A DNA stretch of 64,000 nt. It comes from Pseudogemmobacter hezensis. GTDB taxonomy: Bacteria > Pseudomonadota > Alphaproteobacteria > Rhodobacterales > Rhodobacteraceae. How positions within the stretch are numbered: position 1 is the first letter of the stretch; every line of letters starts with the position of its first letter. Where the stretch lies: positions 1-64,000 of the forward strand of contig NZ_JABJXT010000007.1 of assembly GCF_013155295.1 (NCBI RefSeq). The letters are read 5' to 3'. The translations under genes and the position numbers were made by a program. The notes beneath the pieces are model-generated. The model worked only from the letters and a program-made list of their open reading frames with translations, searched no databases and was not told the origin of the DNA. Positions 36,039 through 44,875 of the stretch are shown piece after piece.

Positions 36039-37050
36039 CGCCTGCAGCGGCCCCCTCAAAGCCCAGCGTGGCCGGGTCCAGCTGGTAATGCGCGCCGCAG
36101 AACTGGCAGTCTGCAGTCACGATCCCCTCGGGCGTCGTCATATGCGCGAGGTCTTTCTGGCTATAGATCGACAGCGTGTTGCGCACCTTATCCTCAGAGC
36201 AGGAGCAGCCAAAACGCACCGGCTGCGCATCAAACACCCGCGGCTCTTCTTCGTGGAAGAGGCGCACCAGCAGGTCGGTCGGCGTCACCGAGGGGCCGAT
36301 CAGCTCCAGCTCTTCGACGGTCGACAGCAGGTGATTGGCACGGTTCCAATCCTCGGCAGGCGCACCCGAAAGGATATCGGCATGGGTCAAAAGCCCACCC
36401 TCGCCAGAGCCTTCACTGGCCGCGATGCCACCCGTTTGCGGCATATGCTGCAACATGATGCCGCCTGCGCGCCAGCCGCTGTCGTGCAGCCCGCCGCTCT
36501 GGCCTGGCTCCTGGCTTTTGCCGAATGTCAGGGCGAAGCGGGTCGGGATCTGCTCAGACTGGGCGAAATAGGCCTCGGCGCAGGCCGAAAGGCTGCCGCC
36601 CGCGATGGGGGTAAAGCCCTGGTAAGGCAGCATCCCCTCGCCCTGGTCAAGCATGACGGCAAAGAAACCCTCGCCGATCAGCGAGAAGGGATCGGTGGTT
36701 TCGGTGATCCTGTCGGCATCAAAGCTGGCATAGGCGCGGATGCGGGCGGGCTCGCCCTCTTTTTCCGGGCCATAGTAATCGGTGGCGATCAGCCGGGCCG
36801 GGCCATTGCCACGGATCTGCAGCGACAGCTTCCAGCGCAGTTTGATCGACTGGCCGATCAGCGCGGTCAGCAGCGCACATTCCGCCACCAGCGCCTCGAT
36901 GGCGGGCGGGTATTTGTGCTGTGCCAGCACCTGATCCAGCAGCCCGTCCAGCCGCGCCACCCGGCCACGAATGCCGGAACGGTCAAGCTGGAAGGGCAGG
37001 ACGGTGTCGTCCCATGCGATTTTGGAGCCGATCCGGGTCTCGGTTGCCAT
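36028..37050 (-). CDS. hslO: Redox-activated chaperone Hsp33
   Basis: A 340-residue holdase chaperone switched on by oxidation. The N-terminal folding domain has LDQVLAQHKYPPAIEALVAECALLTALIGQ and GGSLSACAEAYFAQSEQIPT. The C-terminal zinc switch is complete: CSCS near residue 275 and CQFC about 30 residues later. The start at 37050 has an AAGGA site; the longer open frame upstream overlaps the neighbouring NUDIX promoter region. It heads a minus-strand series of overlapping or close-set genes that runs down to 28476. Confidence 0.95.
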   Translation of the reverse strand: MATETRIGSKIAWDDTVLPFQLDRSGIRGRVARLDGLLDQVLAQHKYPPAIEALVAECALLTALIGQSIKLRWKLSLQIRGNGPARLIATDYYGPEKEGEPARIRAYASFDADRITETTDPFSLIGEGFFAVMLDQGEGMLPYQGFTPIAGGSLSACAEAYFAQSEQIPTRFALTFGKSQEPGQSGGLHDSGWRAGGIMLQHMPQTGGIAASEGSGEGGLLTHADILSGAPAEDWNRANHLLSTVEELELIGPSVTPTDLLVRLFHEEEPRVFDAQPVRFGCSCSEDKVRNTLSIYSQKDLAHMTTPEGIVTADCQFCGAHYQLDPATLGFEGAAAGDAG

Positions 37051-37246
37051 GATATTGTCCTTGGGCGCGATCTGCGCACTGAATGGGTGGATAAAGCCCT
37101 GATCCTGACGGTGCCTGCCAGGCAAAGCCTTGTCCTGATGCGGGGGCTCTGGCAAGTGTCTGTTGGGAATACGGCTCTGTTCGGCGGCTTATATAGGGGC
37201 GATGCCCCGGCTGACCAAGGGGGCAACAGCAAAGGAGGCACGGGCG

Positions 37247-37690
37247 ATGATCCGGCGATATGGCGAGGCGGTAAAGCCCGGGATCTCCTGGCGGCGCAGG
37301 CCGGGGGTCTATGCGGTGCTTTTGCGCGGCGAGCAGATCCTGACCACCTTCCAGCAAAGCCCGGTGCCCGAGTTCCAGCTGCCCGGCGGCGGCATCGACA
37401 AAGGCGAGCATCCGCTGGCCGCGCTGCACCGCGAGGTCTTTGAAGAGACCGGCTGGAAGATCGACCGCCCGCGCCGGATCGGGGCCTATCGGCGGTTCAC
37501 CTTTATGCCCGATTACGATTTCTGGGCCGAGAAGGTCTGCACGATCTACCTCGCCCGCCCGGTGCTGCGCCACGGCCCGCCCTCAGAGCCGGGTCATAGC
37601 GCGGTCTGGCTGGGCATCAGCGAGGCGCTGGCGCTTTTGGGCAATGAGGGCGACCGCGAGATGCTGCTTCGGGCGCTTGCGCAGGCCTGA
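37247..37690 (+). CDS. NUDIX hydrolase
   Basis: A 147-residue NUDIX protein with an intact box (GGGIDKGEHPLAALHREVFEETGW) at about residues 45-67 and a WRRRPGVYAVLLRGEQIL strand at the start. The ATG at 37247 has a strong GGAGG site; an ATG 15 codons upstream (37202) is possible. Substrate unknown; such short stand-alone NUDIX proteins hydrolyse nucleoside diphosphate derivatives. It is divergent from hslO and followed by a gap with 30-base repeats. Confidence 0.85.
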   Translation: MIRRYGEAVKPGISWRRRPGVYAVLLRGEQILTTFQQSPVPEFQLPGGGIDKGEHPLAALHREVFEETGWKIDRPRRIGAYRRFTFMPDYDFWAEKVCTIYLARPVLRHGPPSEPGHSAVWLGISEALALLGNEGDREMLLRALAQA

Positions 37691-37697
37691 CGCCACC

Positions 37698-37757
37698 GGG
37701 TCTGATATGGCGGGGCCTGATGCGGTCGGGTCTGATATGGCAGGGCCTGACGGCTGA
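37698..37757. repeat. Imperfect 30-bp tandem duplication
   Basis: Two units of 30 bases (37698-37727 and 37728-37757) both begin GGGTCTGATATGGC and differ at a few positions. They lie between the stops of the convergent NUDIX and HAD genes. A second short repeat (CCGCTTAAA) follows near 37780-37805. Confidence 0.85.
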
Positions 37758-37798
37758 AAACCGATTGCTTGAATCGCGGCCGCTTAAAGTCCCGCCGC

Positions 37799-38422
37799 TT
37801 AAATCCCGGCCTCTGCGCGGGTCAAAAGCTCTTCGGCGACCAGCCGCTCGGCCCAGCCCTGCCAGCTTTCGAACTGATGGGTGCGCCAGCCGCGCCTGGC
37901 GGCGGCGGTGATATTGTCGGCGCGGTCATCGGTGAACAGCAGGCGTTCCGGCGCGATGCCGCAATCGGCCTCGACATGGGCATAGATCGCGGGGTCGGGT
38001 TTGATCATCCGCAGCCGCCCCGAGATGTAAAGGCGGTCGAAATCGGCCAGAAATCCCAGCCGGGGCAGGGCGTGATCCCAGGTCTGATCGCCGAAATTTG
38101 TCAGCGCGAAAACCGGGATGCCTTTGGCCCGCAGCGCATCACGCAGCCGGATCGAGCCCTCGATCCTGGGCGAGGCCATATCATGCCAGCGCTCATACCA
38201 GAGGCGGATCTCGGGCGCCCATTCCGGGTGGCGGTCGGCCAGGGCGAACACGCTGTCCCGAAACGGATCACCCGCATCGACGCCCTCATTCATCCCCAGC
38301 AGATCAACGGCGTCAAACAGAGCGTGACGGCGATCCTCGCCGATTTCACGGTCGTAAAAGCCGATCGGATCCCAGCCGATCAGCACCCGCCCGATGTCAA
38401 AAATCACCGCCTCAGGTTTCAT
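37799..38422 (-). CDS. HAD-superfamily hydrolase (HAD-IA)
   Basis: A 207-residue haloacid dehalogenase-like phosphatase. Motif I is VIFDIGRVL with the nucleophile aspartate near residue 9, motif II is FALTNFGDQ, motif III the lysine in RMIKPDPAIYAHV and motif IV LLFTDDRADNITAA. The cap is the helical IA type. It overlaps the DMT transporter gene by four bases (ATGA) and ends a yaiI-like-DMT-HAD run. The substrate is not predictable. Confidence 0.9.
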   Translation of the reverse strand: MKPEAVIFDIGRVLIGWDPIGFYDREIGEDRRHALFDAVDLLGMNEGVDAGDPFRDSVFALADRHPEWAPEIRLWYERWHDMASPRIEGSIRLRDALRAKGIPVFALTNFGDQTWDHALPRLGFLADFDRLYISGRLRMIKPDPAIYAHVEADCGIAPERLLFTDDRADNITAAARRGWRTHQFESWQGWAERLVAEELLTRAEAGI

Positions 38423-39408
38423 TTCCGCACCCTTTTTGCCAGCGCGGCCTCGCGCCAGACCACATAAATCCCAGAGCCGCAGATCAGCGCGATCCCCGCC
38501 CAGGATGTAAGGTCTGGCCATGTCCCGAATATGACAACGCCCCAGAAAATCGCCATCGGCATGCCGGTATAGTCAAAGGGCGCGACCACTGCGGCCTCGG
38601 TGGTGCGATAGGCCTGGGCGACCATCAGCCCGCCGATCACCACGCTGCTGCCGGTCAGCAAAAGCCAGGGGATGTCAGCCAGCGGCGGCCAGATCCAGGC
38701 GCGAAACAGAAAGCCCCAAAGCGCATCGCCGCTGTCATGGCTGCCATCGCCGAAGATCGCCCCCATCGTCAATGACAAAAGGATGAAGCCCGACAGCACG
38801 TAGAATGAGAAGGTGAAGGCGGTCTCAGTCTCGCGCATCGAGCGGGTCATCAGGTTCGATGAGGCATAAAGTAGCGAGGACAGCAGCACCAAGAGCGCGG
38901 CGCCCTGAATGACGCCCGCGCCCGGGCGCAGGATGATGACGGTGCCGATCAGCCCCAGAAAGACCGCGAACCAGCGCCTTGGCCCGACTTTCTCGCCAAG
39001 GGCCAGCACGGAAAGCGCGGTCACCATCAGCGGGCTGGTGTAAGAGACGGCGGCGGCATCGGCCATCTCCATCGCGGCAAGCCCGGTGTAAAAGGCCGAG
39101 TTTGAGGTCAGGATGGTCACCACCCGGATCAGATGCGCCAGCGGCCTGCGGGTGCGCAGCTGTGCAAAGCCCGCGCCTGAACAGGCAATCAGCACCAGAA
39201 GGATCGCCATCCCCACCATGGCGCGGAACAGGATGATCTGATGCAGCGCATAGCCGCCCGACAGATGCTTGATCGCCATGTCATTAACTGAATAAAGCGC
39301 GGTGCCCCCGGCGGCCAGCAGGATACCCGTCAATACCGGGGCATGGCCCGGGACGGGCGCAGCCGGTCGATGGCTATATACGGGGGGATTGGGCTGCGGA
39401 TCAGACAT
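38419..39408 (-). CDS. DMT-superfamily transporter (two EamA domains)
   Basis: A 329-residue inner-membrane protein with about ten hydrophobic helices and two EamA repeats, e.g. GILLAAGGTALYSVNDMAIKHLSG at the start and AVVAPFDYTGMPMAIFWGVVIFGTWP near the end. Members export metabolites or amino acids, or act as S-adenosylmethionine carriers; nothing here fixes the substrate. It starts 14 bases after the yaiI-like stop and overlaps the HAD gene. Confidence 0.88.
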   Translation of the reverse strand: MSDPQPNPPVYSHRPAAPVPGHAPVLTGILLAAGGTALYSVNDMAIKHLSGGYALHQIILFRAMVGMAILLVLIACSGAGFAQLRTRRPLAHLIRVVTILTSNSAFYTGLAAMEMADAAAVSYTSPLMVTALSVLALGEKVGPRRWFAVFLGLIGTVIILRPGAGVIQGAALLVLLSSLLYASSNLMTRSMRETETAFTFSFYVLSGFILLSLTMGAIFGDGSHDSGDALWGFLFRAWIWPPLADIPWLLLTGSSVVIGGLMVAQAYRTTEAAVVAPFDYTGMPMAIFWGVVIFGTWPDLTSWAGIALICGSGIYVVWREAALAKRVRK

Positions 39409-39422
39409 GACAGCTCGCAGCT

Positions 39423-39902
39423 TTAGCCCGGCTTGCTGCCGGTTTCTGTCCTGCCCGCGACAGTCACACGGCGCAAAAGGCGGTCGAGCATATCGAGAAA
39501 GCGAGAGCGGTCCGCATTCGAAAACGCCCGCCCGCCGCCCTGGCGAAACGGATCAGCCGCCCGAAGATCGGCCATCAGATCGCGGGTGGCCAGCACCTGG
39601 CCTATGTTGCGGCTGTTCAGCTCCTGGCCGTCGGGCTTCAGCACCAGCGCCCCGTTTTCAATCACCCGGGCCGCCAGCGGGATGTCAGAGGTCACGACCA
39701 GATCGCCCTCATGCGCGTGATCCGCGATCCAGCGGTCGGCCTCATCCAGGCCCTGGCCCACATAGACCGAGGAGACCAGCGGATTGGCCGAGGGCCTGAT
39801 GCCGCCGTTCGAGACCAGCACCATCGCAATGCCCAGCCGCGTTGCAACCCGCTCGGCCTCGGGTTTTACCGGGCAGGCATCGGCGTCAATGTAAAGCGTC
39901 AT
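39423..39902 (-). CDS. YaiI/YqxD family protein (UPF0178), PIN-like
   Basis: A 159-residue protein with the family start [20 protein letters not shown], then [13 protein letters not shown], and [21 protein letters not shown] near the end. The acidic residues in DADACP and TSDIP resemble a PIN-like nuclease site, but the activity is not established for the family. First gene of a three-gene run with the DMT transporter and HAD hydrolase. The start at 39902 is preferred over the longer frame because of the strongly conserved beginning. Confidence 0.9.
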   Translation of the reverse strand: MTLYIDADACPVKPEAERVATRLGIAMVLVSNGGIRPSANPLVSSVYVGQGLDEADRWIADHAHEGDLVVTSDIPLAARVIENGALVLKPDGQELNSRNIGQVLATRDLMADLRAADPFRQGGGRAFSNADRSRFLDMLDRLLRRVTVAGRTETGSKPG

Positions 39903-40028
39903 GATGCACAGTCCTGACTGGCTTGCTCCGACCGGCAAAGGCATGTGGTCGCAGGAACAAAGGAAAGGGGCAAAGCGGGCGGGGGCAAAGCCTGGGCACA
40001 AAGGGGGCGCGGGGCCCCCCTTCGCAGA

Positions 40029-40859
40029 TCAGCCTCTCAGGGCGTCGACGTGGAAGGCGATGTGATCCTCGATGAAGGATGACACAAAGAAATAGCTGTG
40101 GTCATAGCCCTTTTGCATGCGGATGGTCCCGCCCTGGCGGCGCTCGGTCATGGCTGCGGCCAGGGCCTCGGGCTTCAGCAGGTCGATAAACTGGTCCGAG
40201 GTGCCCTGGTCGATCAGCACTGGGCCGTCAAAGCCACGCTTGCGCATCAGAAGCGAGGCGTCATGCGCGGCCCAGGTGCCTTCATCCGCGCCCAGATAGG
40301 CGGTGAACTGTTTGCGGCCCCAGTCCGACCCGGTCGGATTGCAGATCGGCGCGAATGCCGAGACAGACGAGAAACGGCCCGGCAGGCTCATGGCGATGGT
40401 CAGCGCACCATGGCCGCCCATCGAATGCCCGGTGATCGCCTGCAGACCCTCTTCCAGCGGGAAGGCCTTGAAGACCAGCTCTGGCAGCTCTTCGGTCACA
40501 TAGTCCCACATGCGAAAATGCGGCGCCCAGGGATTTTCGGTCGCGTTCACATAGAAGCCTGCGCCCTGGCCCAGATCATAGGCCTCGTCATTGGCCACAC
40601 CCTCACCGCGCGGCGAGGTATCGGGGAAAATCAATGCGATACCGGCCTCGGCGGCCCAGCGTTGCGCGCCCGCCTTTACCATCGCATTCTCATGGGTGCA
40701 GGTCAGCCCCGACAGATACCACAAAAGCGGCACCGGCCCGTCCTCTGCCCCTTCGGGCAGGAAAAGACCAAAGGTCATATCGGTTCCCGTGGCCTGCGAG
40801 GCATGGGTATAGACGCCCTGCACGCCACCAAAGCAACGGTTTTCCGAGATCGTTTTCAT
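40029..40859 (-). CDS. fghA: S-formylglutathione hydrolase
   Basis: A 276-residue serine esterase of glutathione-dependent formaldehyde detoxification. It has VPLLWYLSGLTCTHENAM, the nucleophile elbow GHSMGGHGAL, DQGTSDQF with the catalytic aspartate and YDHSYFF with the histidine. ATG 40859 has a GGAG site. The usual partner, S-(hydroxymethyl)glutathione dehydrogenase, is not in this window. It stands alone between gaps rich in short repeats. Confidence 0.95.
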   Translation of the reverse strand: MKTISENRCFGGVQGVYTHASQATGTDMTFGLFLPEGAEDGPVPLLWYLSGLTCTHENAMVKAGAQRWAAEAGIALIFPDTSPRGEGVANDEAYDLGQGAGFYVNATENPWAPHFRMWDYVTEELPELVFKAFPLEEGLQAITGHSMGGHGALTIAMSLPGRFSSVSAFAPICNPTGSDWGRKQFTAYLGADEGTWAAHDASLLMRKRGFDGPVLIDQGTSDQFIDLLKPEALAAAMTERRQGGTIRMQKGYDHSYFFVSSFIEDHIAFHVDALRG

Positions 40860-40967
40860 GCTAACTCCAGGCTGTTCGGGGTCCGGCCACCCGGGAGGCC
40901 CGGGGAAACGGGGCGCGGCAGGGGGGCGGAAATATCCTGGCCACAATGAAGAGAATGCAGCCAGGGA

Positions 40968-41020
40968 GCAAGAGGGGCGGGGCAAGACGGGAGGCAAGAC
41001 GGGGGTGCAAGAGGGGCGGG
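40968..41020. repeat. Degenerate 12-14 bp tandem array
   Basis: Four head-to-tail units begin GCAAGA (40968, 40982, 40994, 41007); the first and last are the same 14-mer GCAAGAGGGGCGGG. They lie between the fghA start and the mbfA stop. Confidence 0.8.
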
Positions 41021-41144
41021 TGATCGGGGTGCCGCCTGGCCCAGGGCCCCGAGGGCGCGGGTGCCGGTTGCCCGCCGCGCCGCGCCAGGGCGCATCACGC
41101 GGATCGGGGCACAGGTGGTCGGGGCCGGCGCGGGCTTTGAAAGC

Positions 41145-42122
41145 CTAGCCGCCGCCGATCAGCACGCCCGCGGCGAAGACCAGCGCCCCTCCCAGCACCA
41201 CCTGAAAGGCCGCCCGCCAGAAGGGCGTCTCCATATAGCGGTTCTGGATCCAGGCGATTGCCCATAGCTCAAAAAACACCACGATCATCGCAATCGTGGT
41301 GGCGATGTGAAAATCGGGGATCAGATAGGGCAGCGCATGCCCCAGCCCGCCCGCAGCCGTCATCACCCCGGTCGCAATCCCACGCTTCAGCGGGCTGCCG
41401 CGCCCCGAGATCCGGCCATCATCGGCGGCTGCCTCGGTGAACCCCATCGAAATCCCCGCGCCCACCGAGGCCGCCAGCCCCACCAGAAAGGTCGTATGGG
41501 TGTTTTGCGTCGCAAAAGCGGTGGCAAAAATCGGCGCCAGCGTCGAGACAGAGCCATCCATCAGCCCCGCCAGCCCCGGCTGCACCCAGGTCAGGATGAA
41601 CTGACGCTTTTCCGACTGCGCCTCGGCGGCTTTGGCGTCATCGCTCAGATGGGTTTCGGCCAGGCGATCGGCCTCGCGCTCATGCGCGCTTTCGGCCTGG
41701 GCCAGATCGCCCAGCAGGCGGCGGGTGGGCGCATCGCTGCTTTGTGCGGCGGCGCGGGCGTAAAAGGCGCCTGCGTCGCGCTCCATTTGCGCGGCCTGGG
41801 CGCGGATCGTCTCCAGCGAAAGCTGGCTGTTCAGCCAGACCGGGCGACGTGCATGAAAGCCCGCCACATGCTCACGCCGGATCAGCGGAACCACCCGGCC
41901 AAACCGCGTCTCATAAAGATCCAGCAGCTGGCGACGATGGCCGTCCTCTTCCTCGGCCATACCGTCAAAAAGGGCCGCAGAGGCAGGGTAATCGGCGCGC
42001 AGCCGCTCGGCGTAATGGCGGTAGATGCGGGCGTCATCCTCTTCCGAAGAGATCGCCAGCGCAAGGATTTCGCGCTCGGACAAATCGCGCATACGCCGGC
42101 GGGAAAGGGCAGATGTCAGCAT
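41145..42122 (-). CDS. mbfA: MbfA-type ferritin-like/VIT1 fusion, likely iron exporter
   Basis: A 325-residue fusion. The N-terminal half (~residues 15-165) is an erythrin/ferritin-like four-helix domain with SSEEDDARIYRHYAE, MAEEEDGHRRQLLD and AQAESAHEREADRLAE, giving the paired glutamate/histidine ligands. The C-terminal half is a VIT1/CCC1 membrane domain (PGLAGLMDGSVSTLAPIFATAFAT, SVGAGISMGFTEAAADDGR). In Bradyrhizobium and Agrobacterium MbfA exports iron and is controlled by Irr. I see no obvious iron box upstream. The start at 42122 lacks a clear ribosome site, and codon 11 is an alternative. Confidence 0.92.
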   Translation of the reverse strand: MLTSALSRRRMRDLSEREILALAISSEEDDARIYRHYAERLRADYPASAALFDGMAEEEDGHRRQLLDLYETRFGRVVPLIRREHVAGFHARRPVWLNSQLSLETIRAQAAQMERDAGAFYARAAAQSSDAPTRRLLGDLAQAESAHEREADRLAETHLSDDAKAAEAQSEKRQFILTWVQPGLAGLMDGSVSTLAPIFATAFATQNTHTTFLVGLAASVGAGISMGFTEAAADDGRISGRGSPLKRGIATGVMTAAGGLGHALPYLIPDFHIATTIAMIVVFFELWAIAWIQNRYMETPFWRAAFQVVLGGALVFAAGVLIGGG

Positions 42123-42382
42123 GGCAGGCTCGGGATAGGGGCGTGGCAGAGAAAGAGGCGAAGTGGGGGCAGGCGGCCCCCGATACGGGGGCCTGTTGGG
42201 GGCCTGTACTGGGGGGGCAAATACTGGGGCTGCAAAAGCCGGCGCTGTTGCGCAATCTCTTGTGGCGTGCCTGATGTGGCATGCCAGAGTTTGCCAGCAC
42301 CGCTGCCGCTGCGCCAGAGGGAAAACCCGATGCCGCGGTCAAAGCCTGGGGCGCTGCGGTTGCCAATGGCGTGGGCTGACGC

Positions 42383-42399
42383 CATGATAGGCCATCATG
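42383..42399. promoter_or_regulatory. Inverted repeat over the TetR gene start, candidate operator
   Basis: CATGAT (42383-42388) and ATCATG (42394-42399) flank five bases and cover the ATG at 42397. Autoregulation by the encoded repressor is possible but unproven. Confidence 0.35.
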
Positions 42400-43023
42400 A
42401 ATCCGATTGTTTCGACAGAGGCCCGCAAGGGCCGCAAATATGAGCAGGTTCAGGAGGGTGCGCTCAGCGTCTTCCTGCGCGATGGCTTTGAAGGGGCCTC
42501 GGTTGACGAGATTGCCCGGGTTGCCGGCGTCTCTAAGGCGACGCTTTACTCTTATTTCCCGGACAAGCGGATGATGTTCGCCGAGGTGTTCAGCGCCGAA
42601 TGTCATCGCCATGCCAATGAGGCCGAGGCCGAGCTGGGGCCGGATCTGGATGCGCCTGCCGTCCTTACCCTTACGGCCCGCAAGATCATTGATTTCACCC
42701 TGTCGGATTTCGGGCGCCGCCTGTTCCGGCTGATGGTGGCCGAGGTCGCCCGCTTCCCCGAGCTGGCGCGGCTTTTTTACATCAATGGCCCGGGCAAGCT
42801 GCGTCAGAGGCTGATCGCGCGTCTTACCGCGCTGTGCGAGCGTGGTGAATTGCAGATCGAAGATTTCGAGCTTGCGACCGATCAGTTCGTGCAGCTCAGC
42901 AAAGCGCTGATCCAGGATCGGGTCTTGCTGGGCCTGGTCGAGGATATCCGCAGCGAAGAGATCGAGGACGCCATCACCGGCGCGGTTGAAACCTTCCTCG
43001 CCCGTTACGGCACGGGCCGCTGA
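42397..43023 (+). CDS. TetR/AcrR-family transcriptional regulator
   Basis: A 208-residue regulator. The N-terminal domain (residues ~15-62) reads ILxGALSVFLRDGFEGASVDEIARVAGVSKATLYSYFPDKRMMF-like, a standard TetR helix-turn-helix; the C-terminal part (LTLTARKIIDFTLSDFGRRLFRLMVAEVARFPELARLFYING) matches the AefR-like C-terminal type. It is divergent from mbfA across a 274-base gap, so it might act on its own gene or on mbfA. No ligand can be named. Confidence 0.9.
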   Translation: MNPIVSTEARKGRKYEQVQEGALSVFLRDGFEGASVDEIARVAGVSKATLYSYFPDKRMMFAEVFSAECHRHANEAEAELGPDLDAPAVLTLTARKIIDFTLSDFGRRLFRLMVAEVARFPELARLFYINGPGKLRQRLIARLTALCERGELQIEDFELATDQFVQLSKALIQDRVLLGLVEDIRSEEIEDAITGAVETFLARYGTGR

Positions 43024-43093
43024 CGGGGGCGCAGCCAAAGGGCCTGCGCCGCGGCTGTCGGGGCGACATGGGCTGACGCACTGGATGACCACC

Positions 43094-43196
43094 GGAACTG
43101 GCATACTGGAACTGCTGCACTGGAACTGGCACACCGGGGCTGGCATCGGGTCGACTGGTGCCTGACCGGGGCCGAAACTGGCGCCTGACCGGGGCG
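43094..43196. repeat. Two degenerate tandem arrays (14-bp and ~21-bp units)
   Basis: Four 14-base units beginning GGAACTG or GGGGCTG run 43094-43149. Two ~21-base units containing GCCTGACCGGGGC follow to about 43196. They fill the gap between the convergent TetR and folC genes. Confidence 0.8.
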
Positions 43197-43212
43197 GGGC
43201 TTGCGCCCGGTC

Positions 43213-44550
43213 TCAGCCGTTTTCGCGCAGGATCTGCCCCGCGAGGTAAAGTGAGCCGCAGATCAACACCCGCGCCGCAGGGTTTTGTGCCGTGATCTGT
43301 GCCAGGGCCGCCGAAACCGAGGCCGCCGTCTCAGCCGCGATCCCGGCCTGCCGGGCCGCATCGCGGGTGGCGGTGGCAGGCAGCGTGTTCGGCTCGCCTG
43401 GGATTTCAACCGCGATCAGCGCTTTCAGATGCGGGGCGAGGGGGCGCATATAGCCCGTCACATCCTTGGTATTCAGCATGCCGCAAATTGCGAATGTCTC
43501 ACGTGCAGGCATCCGCGAAAGCGTCGCGGCAATCGCCTCGCCACCGGCTGGGTTATGGCCGCCATCCAGCCACAGCTCAATGCCCGGGGCCTGCTGCACC
43601 AGCGGGCCGGTGACCAGTTTTTGCATCCGCGCAGGCCAGGTGGCGCGGGTGACGGCAGCCTCACAGGCCGCCTCATCCCGGCCTAGGATGCGCAGGGCGG
43701 CAATCGCAGCCCCGGCATTCTGGATCTGATGCGGCCCCGGCAGATTGGGCAAGGGCAGATCCAGCAGGCCGTTTTCATCCTGATAGACCATGCGGCCACG
43801 CTCTTCGCTGATCTGCCAGTGCTGGCCACAGGCAAAGACCGGGGCCCCCAGCCGGGCGGCGCGATCCTCGATCACCCGCAGCCCCTCATCGCTTTGCGGG
43901 CCGACCACCACCGGAACGCCACGCTTGATGATCCCGGCCTTTTCGCCGGCGATCTCGGGCAGGGTCTCGCCCAGATATTGCTGATGGTCGATGGAAACCG
44001 GGGTGATGATGGTCAGGCGGGGCTGATCCACGACATTGGTCGCATCCAGCCGCCCGCCAAGGCCCACCTCAAGCAAGGTGAAATCCGCGGGAACGCGCGA
44101 AAAAGCCAGCATCGCGGCCACGGTGGTGATCTCAAAGAAGGTGATCTCTTCCCCGCCATTGGCCGCCACGCATTCATCCAGCAGGGCCATCAGTGCGGGC
44201 TCGGAAATCAATTCACCCGCCAGGCGGATCCGCTCATGAAAGCGGGCCAGATGCGGCGAGGTATAGGCGTGAACCTTCGCGCCCCCGGTTGCGCCCGCAG
44301 ATGCGCCCGCAGCCTGACCGTAAGGGGCCTCAAGCCCGGCGCGAATCATCGCCTGGGTCGAGCCTTTGCCATTGGTGCCCGCCAGGTGGATCACCGGGGG
44401 CAGGCGCCGTTCAGGATGGCCAAGCGCGGCCAGCAGGCGATGCACGCGGTCCAGCGTCAGGTCGATGATCTTGGGATGAAAGCTCATCATCCGCGCAAGG
44501 ATCGCGTCGGATCCGGCATCCGGCCGCTGTTCTGTGCTCTGGCCCGTCAT
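43213..44550 (-). CDS. folC: Bifunctional folylpolyglutamate/dihydrofolate synthase
   Basis: A 445-residue Mur-ligase-fold enzyme adding glutamate to dihydropteroate and folates. It has the P-loop VIHLAGTNGKGSTQAMIRA near residue 65, FTLLEVGLGGRLDATNVVD, SIDHQQYLGETLPEIAGEKAGIIK and a C-terminal GSLYLAGQIL. I start at 44550, one base after the end of the ydhR-like gene. It is the last gene of accD-ydhR-folC, an order close to the common accD-folC pairing. Confidence 0.95.
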   Translation of the reverse strand: MTGQSTEQRPDAGSDAILARMMSFHPKIIDLTLDRVHRLLAALGHPERRLPPVIHLAGTNGKGSTQAMIRAGLEAPYGQAAGASAGATGGAKVHAYTSPHLARFHERIRLAGELISEPALMALLDECVAANGGEEITFFEITTVAAMLAFSRVPADFTLLEVGLGGRLDATNVVDQPRLTIITPVSIDHQQYLGETLPEIAGEKAGIIKRGVPVVVGPQSDEGLRVIEDRAARLGAPVFACGQHWQISEERGRMVYQDENGLLDLPLPNLPGPHQIQNAGAAIAALRILGRDEAACEAAVTRATWPARMQKLVTGPLVQQAPGIELWLDGGHNPAGGEAIAATLSRMPARETFAICGMLNTKDVTGYMRPLAPHLKALIAVEIPGEPNTLPATATRDAARQAGIAAETAASVSAALAQITAQNPAARVLICGSLYLAGQILRENG

Positions 44551-44551
44551 G

Positions 44552-44857
44552 TCAGAGCGGCGCTTTGGTGATCGCGGAAAGCGCATCATTCACCGCAAAA
44601 GCATGGGCGGTGATGCCTGTGATTCCAAAGCCTTCCAGCCGTGCCGCATGTTTGACGCGATAGGCCTCAGCCTCTTCGGGCGAGGCGAAGAGGTAAATCC
44701 CGCCCGCACGCCCGGTTTCTGCATTCTCGGTCCAGATTTTCCACAAAAAGCCCGGCTCGCTGGCAATATCTGCGGCCAGCCCCTCCATTGCGGCGGGCAT
44801 TTCCGCGCCCCAGGGGCCCTGGAAAGGGAAATCAAACTGCAAAAGCGTCTTTGACAT
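44552..44857 (-). CDS. YdhR-type putative monooxygenase (dimeric alpha/beta barrel)
   Basis: A 101-residue protein strongly like E. coli YdhR: LLQFDFPFQGPWGAEM, LAADIASEPGFLWKIWTENAETGRAGGIYLF and a C-terminal HAFAVNDALSAI. It should form a small ferredoxin-like dimer; the reaction is not known. It lies 18 bases after accD and touches folC, so it is cotranscribed with both. Confidence 0.88.
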   Translation of the reverse strand: MSKTLLQFDFPFQGPWGAEMPAAMEGLAADIASEPGFLWKIWTENAETGRAGGIYLFASPEEAEAYRVKHAARLEGFGITGITAHAFAVNDALSAITKAPL

Positions 44858-44875
44858 CGCCGGGCCTCTGTAGGG

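Noticed and set aside
35974-37443. Plus-strand open frame of 489 codons opposite hslO
   Set aside because: hslO has all family motifs on the other strand; this frame is a shadow running into the NUDIX gene out of frame.
40968-41020. Repeats that could suggest a CRISPR array
   Set aside because: Units are head-to-tail with no unique spacers of 30-40 bases, so they are tandem repeats.
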